Assembly: GCA_035772735.1 (NCBI GenBank) | Contig: JASDFA010000018.1 | Span: 138,389,501-138,453,500, forward strand | Origin: Datura wrightii | Lineage: Eukaryota > Streptophyta > Magnoliopsida > Solanales > Solanaceae | Direction of reading: 5' to 3' | DNA: 64,000 nt | Part shown: positions 58,201 to 64,000 of the stretch, piece by piece | How the letters are laid out: every line of letters begins with the position of its first letter | Numbering within the stretch: position 1 is the stretch's first letter | Notes under the pieces: generated by a model | What the model was told of the DNA's origin: nothing | Databases searched by the model: none | What the model saw: only the letters and a program-made list of their open reading frames with translations | Translations under genes and position numbers: made by a program

Positions 58201-59445
58201 TAATGTCATTATTCAAAATGGGTCAGAATCATCCTTATTGGCCAAAGTTAAAGCTATACAAGACAAGGATCCTATTTTGGTAAACATGAAGAAAGCCGTT
58301 CAGAATCAGAAGGTAGAAGTTTTCTCCAAAGGGGTGGATGGGCTGCCTCAATATCAGGTTTGCTTATGTATTTTGGGTGTTAATAATTTGGGAGATCGAA
58401 TATTGCATAAGGCTCATGTTCCAGATACTCTATGCACCAGGTTCCACCAACATGTATCGTGACCTATGGAAAGTCTATTGGTGGAGTGGAATGAAGAAGG
58501 ACATAGCAGTATTTGTGGCTAAGAGTCTGAATTGTCAACAGGAGAAACTGGAACATAAAAGACCTGGAGGTGTTCTTCAATACATTAGTATTCCTTCTTG
58601 GAAGTTGGAAGAAATTAATATAGACTTCATTATAGGGTTTCCTCATACACGCCGATAGTATGACTCTATTTCGGTGGTTGTGGATAGGTTGACTAAGGCA
58701 GCTCATTTCCTACTAGTCAAAACAACCGATTCATGGAGTTCCATTGTCCATCATATCAGGTAGTGGTACTCAGTTTACCTCCAAATTTTGGAGATCATTT
58801 CAAAAGTGACTTGGTACTCAGGTCAAGCTTAACCCAACCTTTCACCCATAGATAAATGGTCAGGCGGAGCGGACCATTCAGACTCTTGAGGATATGCTGA
58901 GAGCGTGTGTGATTGATTTCAAGGGTAGTTGGGATGACCATTTGAATGCCTCTCATTGATTTTGCATATACCAACAACTACCATTCTAGCATTCATATGG
59001 CTCCATTTGAGGCTCTCTATGGGCGGAGATGTAGATAACCTATTGTTTGGTTTTAGGTCGGTGAGGCTACATTGATAGGTCCAGTTCAGTCCATGAGGCA
59101 ATAGAGAAAGTTTAGCTTATAAGTGACACGTTGAAAAGAACTTAGAGTCGCCAAAAGTCCTATGCAAATGTGAGGAGAAGGGAGCTTGAGTTTGAAGTTG
59201 GTGATTGGGTGTTTCTAAAAGTATCTCTCATGAAGGGAGTGATGAGGTTTGAAAAGAAAGGGAATCTCAGTCCTCGTTATGTTGGTTCATACCGGATTGT
59301 CAAATGGGTTTGCAAGGTAGCATATGAGTTGTAGTTGCCCTCAAAATTAGCTTAAGCCCATCCAGTTTTCCATGTATCTCTCTTAAAGACATGTTTGGGT
59401 GATCCAACTCTGATTGTTCCGGTGGACAGTGTCAATGTGAAGGAT
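58201..59445 (+). pseudogene. Integrase of element H, up to the chromodomain
   Basis: The pre-integrase part (58201-58462) shifts frame near 58430. 58338-58658 then carries the zinc-finger region, with SLNCQQ where CPNCQQ is expected (first cysteine lost), and the first core aspartate in INIDFIIGFP. About 50 bases of the core are deleted near 58730, between the AHFL segment and GVPLSII. An AERTIQTLEDMLRACVIDF segment with the glutamate is kept (58866-58920). VSLMKGVMRFEKKGNLSPRYVG and HVSLLKTC-like parts follow. The frame reaches the chromodomain entry (VDSVNVKD) at 59445, where element I is inserted. Confidence 0.88.
59441..59445. repeat. Left target-site duplication of solo LTR I (AGGAT)
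   Basis: AGGAT before the LTR; the identical copy is at 61887-61891. Confidence 0.92.
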
Positions 59446-61886
59446 TGTTATACCCCAAAAGCTCAAAGATCGGACTTGGGAGTTGAAACAGGGAAAATAT
59501 AAAGTTAATGTTGTAGGCACAGGACGAGTCGTGAGACAACTCATGAGGACAGCCCACGAGTTGTCAGGTGACTCGTGTGGAGGCTAGTGAGAAGGTTGGG
59601 AAGTTTGAATAAAAGGGTCCCCACGGGAGTGGCAACGACTCGTGCTCAGCCCCCATGAGTCTTTAGATTAGCCGCCGGGTGAAGGAGAAGAAAAAGAGAA
59701 GGAAGAAAGCAGTGTACTTCAGGGGTGGTGACCATGAATCGTGGTCAGCCACCATGATTCATAGGGTTCCCCGTTGCCAGCCAAATGAGAAATTCTAGAG
59801 AATGAGGTAGTGTACTTAACGATTAGTGACCACGGGTCATGGTCACCCCTAACGAGTCGTGAAGTGACCCGTTACGAGTCCAGGAGACAAGGTAAGGCAG
59901 TGCAGTTAACGATCGACCAAACGAGTCATTGCCCTAGACCACGAGCGTCAGGTCGTTCATCAGGACCACCTGGCAGTAATTTCCTATGTATTTAGCAAGG
60001 GCCTTTTTGTAATTCCTAAGTTCCTAAAGCTTATACTACGTCATTTAAGGCTAGTTTTAATGGGTTTTAAGAGGAAAAAATCTATTCTAAGTTATTCCTT
60101 CCATGCATGCAAGCTTGAGAGGTTGAAGAGGTTATCTAGAGCAATTCTTCAAGGTTTCCATTCAAATCTTTTTTGGGCAATTAGAGGGGTGGTAGAATTA
60201 GTCCCTTCTTGGTATATAGGGTTATGAGTGGGTTTATTCTTCCACACACATGCCCAATTTTCATCTAAATATGAGAATTTCCTTTGATCAAGTATGGGGT
60301 TTCTACCCAAATGCATGAATCTTTGATTTCTTTATATGAGTATGAATTGATTATGTTTTTATTATCGAATTGTGAAGATTGGGTTGATTTTATAATGATT
60401 TCAAAAAAAACTATATTTCTAGTCTTATGAATGTGGAAGCCCTTTGATGATATGATCATGAAAAGTGAGATTTGTGAAGTAAATGTGATAATGATGAGAT
60501 ATTATGATGAAAACCCTGATTTGAAGCTAGCCATGTATATAATCATGTTTTCGGTGAGAATTGAGTATTTCTAAGTATGATAAAGCTTTGGACAATGCCC
60601 ATATGTTAAGTTTAAATGATGATTTTCCCGAACTAAGCTTACCACATTGTTTAGGAGCGAAGACTCTCAAATTTGATATTCTAGCTTGTGGTATGTTTTG
60701 AGTTAAGTCTTCCTATGCATAGCATACCACATGGTTTTGGAGCAAAGGCTCCCAAGTATGTTGTCAGCTTGTGGTATGTTTTTAGCTAAAGCTTCTCATA
60801 TGCATGATTTTGTATTTGAGATGTATTTGATCATTGAGCTTCATCAATACACGATGTTGAGCTTCGTCATATACGATGTAGAAAACTTTTATGTTTTGGG
60901 AGAAAAGTCTAGCACCCAGCGGACTAAGGATTGATCATCCTATGCCCCAGATCTACGCGCCAACATAGGTTGATACTATTATATTATTGGGACGTTCCTT
61001 GTGAGCTATTCCCGGCCCTAATGGCCGATGATCTTGATATCGATATAATGGTAGCATCCTTAGCCCTACCAAGGTTTTAGATGGCTCTTCCCACTTGAAT
61101 GTGATAGTCGGGATCGCATAAGCTCTATCGTGGTATGTCGGTTAAGTGCGAGTCTCCCATTGTCTATATGATTCATATTTGCATATTCATTACTCATGGT
61201 TATTATTTTTATACATGCTTGTTGCAAAAGAATTGTTTGACTCAATGTTAAGCTTTCCTATAAACGACATATTTCAGGTTTGAGTCATTCAAGTAAGTTG
61301 GATGTTATAAAGTATGTATTGTCAGGTTATGAGAAAATCATGATTTCAGAGAGAATGCATGTAAGCCCTCCTACTCAGTTTATGATGTTTATTATTTGAC
61401 TATCGCATCATGTTTGAAATATTTTTCTTACCTTAGCGATTTTACTTACCTTGCATACTCGGTACATTTCAAGAATTGACTGCATACTTTCTATGATGTA
61501 TCATTTCATGACACAATATTTGTCTCTCAGATTCAGCTCGCTCTTAGACAACCTGTTGGAGTTAGCATCTGCTTATTGGTGAGTCCTCATCTTTCGAGGA
61601 CCGTACTATCTGTCCTTTCTTATGTATATCATATTTCAGCTTGTTGAGTTAGTTGGGGTCTTGTCCCATCAACTCATCGTGTTTAGAGGCTATTCAGACA
61701 AATGTATGTATTCAACTTTCGATTTTATATTCGTATGTTATATTTAAGTTAGACTTCCGCTATTATTGTATTTATCGTTATTCAGATCTTGATTGAGTTA
61801 TATGTATGCTTATGCCATGGGTCGACTTGGGTCTCTAGGGCTCCTTGTCCCGTGTCACGATCCGGGCTTCCATTCGGGTCGTGACA
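59446..61886 (+). repeat. Solo LTR I (2441 bp) inside element H
   Basis: It starts TGTTATACCCC and ends GGGTCGTGACA, with exact AGGAT duplications on both sides and no internal domain. H coding resumes in register after the right copy. This is the signature of recombination between the two LTRs of a former full element. It carries CGAGTC/GACTCGTG words at 59520-59960, then the ACGTCATTTAAGG block at about 60038, and further blocks resembling the H LTR, so it is a related but distinct family. Short ORFs in it are chance. Confidence 0.93.
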
Positions 61887-61891
61887 AGGAT
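61887..61891. repeat. Right target-site duplication of solo LTR I (AGGAT)
   Basis: Exact copy of 59441-59445. Confidence 0.92.
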
Positions 61892-62075
61892 AGCCTTAGT
61901 TATGAGGAGGTTCTGGTAGAAATACTTGATCATCAGGTTCGGAAGCTAAGAAACAAAGAATAGCCTCCTTCAAGGTTTTTGGAGGAATCAGCATGTTGAG
62001 GGAGCTACGTGGGAAGCTGAAGCAGATATGGTGGCTAAATCTCACATCTTTTTCCTGCCGACTCAGTTTCAGCTT
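61892..62075 (+). pseudogene. Chromodomain end of element H
   Basis: It continues directly from 59445 once element I is ignored: LSYEEVLVEILDHQVRKLRNKE, then a shift, then WRNQHVEGATWEAEADMVAK (61978-62040). This is the C-terminal chromodomain, matching D (24731-25009) and E (2480-2640). 62076-62306 is 3' untranslated. Confidence 0.88.
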
Positions 62076-62306
62076 GAAGTATTAGTTTCCTCCTTAGTAC
62101 TTCATTCATTTTTATGTTCATTTCATGTACCCCATTTTCTTTCATGTCAATGAATGTATGTGTGATTCAGGAATTTAGTTCAGTCATGTAGTTTAATTCA
62201 GAGTCAGTCACTCCGTCAGTTTTCATCATGTATGTTCAGTGTTTAAGTATGATGATTGCATTTCTCTGCTTTTCAATATTTTATCCAATATTCGAGGAGA
62301 TGGCCC

Positions 62307-62320
62307 CAAGGGGGAGATAT
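62307..62320 (+). other. Polypurine tract of element H
   Basis: AAGGGGGAGATAT-type run directly before the 3' LTR at 62321. Confidence 0.88.
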
Positions 62321-64000
62321 TGTAATACCCCGAAAACCCTAAGATCAGACCTAGGAGTTGAAACAGAGAAAATAGGATTTCCTGCACCAGGTTACAAGAT
62401 GAGTCGTCCAGTGACCCGTTGGGTGAGCCACGAGTCGTTAAGTGACTTGTGGTGTGGAGGAGAATTTAGATACGGGTGGTGGACTGGGGGTTGACCATGG
62501 GAGAAGGCACGATTCATGGTCAGGACCACGAGTCATTGGGTTGGTCGTGGTTAAGAGATGAAATGGATTTTGAGATGATTGGTAGTGTTTCCCATGACTA
62601 GTCACCACGAGTTGTCAGGTACACCACGAGTCGTGGTGTCCCTCGTGGTGACCAGTGAAGATGGATTTCCAGTGTAGGCAACGAGAGGTGACCACGAGCC
62701 GTGGTCAGGGACGATGGGTCATTCAATCCCTCGTGGGGACTGGCACTGTATTTTTCCCTACGAATTTATTAAGGCCTTTTCCGTAATTCCCAATTTCCTA
62801 AGGCCTAAACTATGTCATTTTAAGCTCAGAAGAGAGTTTTTTAAGATGGATAAGTTCATTCTAGGATTATTAACTTCCATGCATGCAAGTCTAGAAGTTC
62901 CTAAGTGTGATCCAGCCTAAATTCCTCCAGTTCTTCCCCTAATTCTCATTGGGAAATCAAGGAAGTTGTGAAATCAGATTTCTACAAGTATGTAAGGTTA
63001 TGAAAGGGTGTATTTGTCCACACCCATTCCCAATCCCCTCTCAATTCATGAAAATTCTAGTTGATGAATCTATGGGTTTTTTACCCAACATGTGAATTTC
63101 CTAAGTATCAACCATGGGTACGATCAAAGAATGTTTCTAATGTTGAATTATGATTGATGGACATATTTTACAATTTTTCCAATTATAAATTATGTTTTCA
63201 AGTTTTATAAATTATGATGCCCATCCATGAAAGTTCATGGAAGTTGAGATCCATGAAATATGTATTCAAGCATGATGAGATGTTTATGAAGAAAGTATGA
63301 TTTTGAATTACCTATGTCTATGTTCATGTTTTTGAATGATCAAATCTATGTTAAGCATGTTTAAGTATTGGGAAAGCCCATATGATCAAGTATATTTCAT
63401 AAATTATCTCAACTTCATGTATTAGCATACCATATGGATTTTGGAGTCCAGACTCCCACTATGTTCAACTTGTGGTATGGTTTGAGAAAAGGCTCTTCAT
63501 GTCATGATTTTAGATTTATGTGTGTATGATATGAGTCAGCTTCATCTCTAGACGATGGTTTAGCTTCGTTTAAAAACGATGGAGAGAATATGCATGTTTT
63601 TGGAAGTAGTGTCTAGCACCGAGTAGGCTAAGGGTCAATCAACCCTATGCCTCAGAACTACGCGCCAATGTAGGTATATTCAGATTATTTGGGACCTCCC
63701 TTGTGAGCTTCCCCTGTACCCAAGGGGTCTTCAGCTTCATATCGATATCATGGTAGCGTCCTTAGCCCTGGCAAAGCTTTGGACAGCTCTGCCCACTTGA
63801 GTGTGATAGTCGGGCCACATAAGCTCTATCGTGGCAATCTCGGTTATATGATGAGTCTCCCATTGTTCCTCATGATTTTAGTTATGCATGTTCATCAGTC
63901 ATTATATTATGCTTTCAGTAGGTTTGACCCATTGTTCAGTTTTACTTATGATTATAAGTTTTTAGCTTTGAGTCTTTCAATTTAGTTTTGATATTCAGTT
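62321..64000 (+). repeat. 3' LTR of element H, cut by window end
   Basis: It aligns with 52613 onward. At 62621-62639 it has a perfect 9-bp inverted repeat around one base (ACACCACGAGTCGTGGTGT), within a word cluster at 62400-62720. Open frames 62228-62494 and 62714-62920 are chance readings. Confidence 0.93.

Larger units (their letters stand above)
52613..64000 (+). mobile_element. Element H: Ty3/gypsy chromovirus, full set of domains, 3' LTR cut by window end
   Basis: 5' LTR 52613-54847, primer site, gag, protease, RT, RNase H, integrase, chromodomain, polypurine tract and start of the 3' LTR at 62321. A solo LTR (I) interrupts the chromodomain. Its coding sequence is close to that of element D (shared protease-linker and integrase stretches), so H and D are related families. 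Dozens of stops make pol and gag dead. The 3' end and its target duplication lie beyond the window. Confidence 0.94.

Noticed and set aside
62228..62494. 88-codon ORF over the start of the H 3' LTR
   Set aside because: It crosses the polypurine tract and LTR border and has no domain.

Overview
The window looks like a repeat-rich intergenic block of a eudicot nuclear genome, most likely Solanaceae (nightshade family). The evidence is plant-type chromoviral and Athila/Tat-like LTR retrotransposons with plant tRNA primer sites, an L1 LINE with a C-terminal RNase H, an RTE LINE 3' end with a (TTG)n tail, a Stowaway-like MITE, and one small plant-type host gene. No rRNA, tRNA or CRISPR was seen. 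Almost all of the sequence is transposable-element material at different stages of decay. The species assignment rests on recognition of repeat families, not on a search.

Layout on the + strand. (1) 1-5492: the 3' part of a Ty3/gypsy chromovirus, called E (RT, RNase H, integrase, chromodomain, 3' LTR). (2) 5530-36193: a nested stack. Gag-only element A (5' LTR 5530-8162, 3' LTR from 15894) holds an inverted Athila/Tat-like deletion derivative B (9893-15321) in its internal region. Its 3' LTR is broken at 17453 by element C (LTRs 17454-20577 and 32938-36193). C is itself split by the minus-strand chromovirus D (22246-31759, exact TSD AGAAT). (3) 36194-40646: degenerate AT-rich DNA with an RTE LINE end and a MITE. 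(4) 40647-41333: an intact 228-codon host gene on the minus strand. A Ty1/copia element F (41441-45313, exact TSD GAAGT) is inserted 108 bp upstream of its start codon. (5) 46138-46447: a possible two-exon remnant or small gene. 46490-50335: a 5'-truncated L1 LINE on the minus strand. 50336-52612: element G, which carries a decayed ORF resembling the putative plant transposon protein domain. (6) 52613-64000: chromovirus H (5' LTR, gag, pol, start of 3' LTR). Its chromodomain is split by a solo LTR, I (59446-61886, exact TSD AGGAT).

Inferred order of events: A, then B and C into A, then D into C. Later, a deletion appears to have removed the last bases of C together with the rest of A's 3' LTR. 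No element looks autonomous: every pol carries stops, frameshifts, deletions or lost catalytic residues. Many nonsense codons fit CAG->TAG or TGG->TAG transitions, as expected from cytosine-methylation decay.

The most unusual shared pattern is in the U3 part of the LTRs. Unrelated families each carry an irregular run of a short, GC-rich, palindromic word (for example CACGAGTCGTGG in A, B, D, H and I). The words differ between other families, but the location does not.
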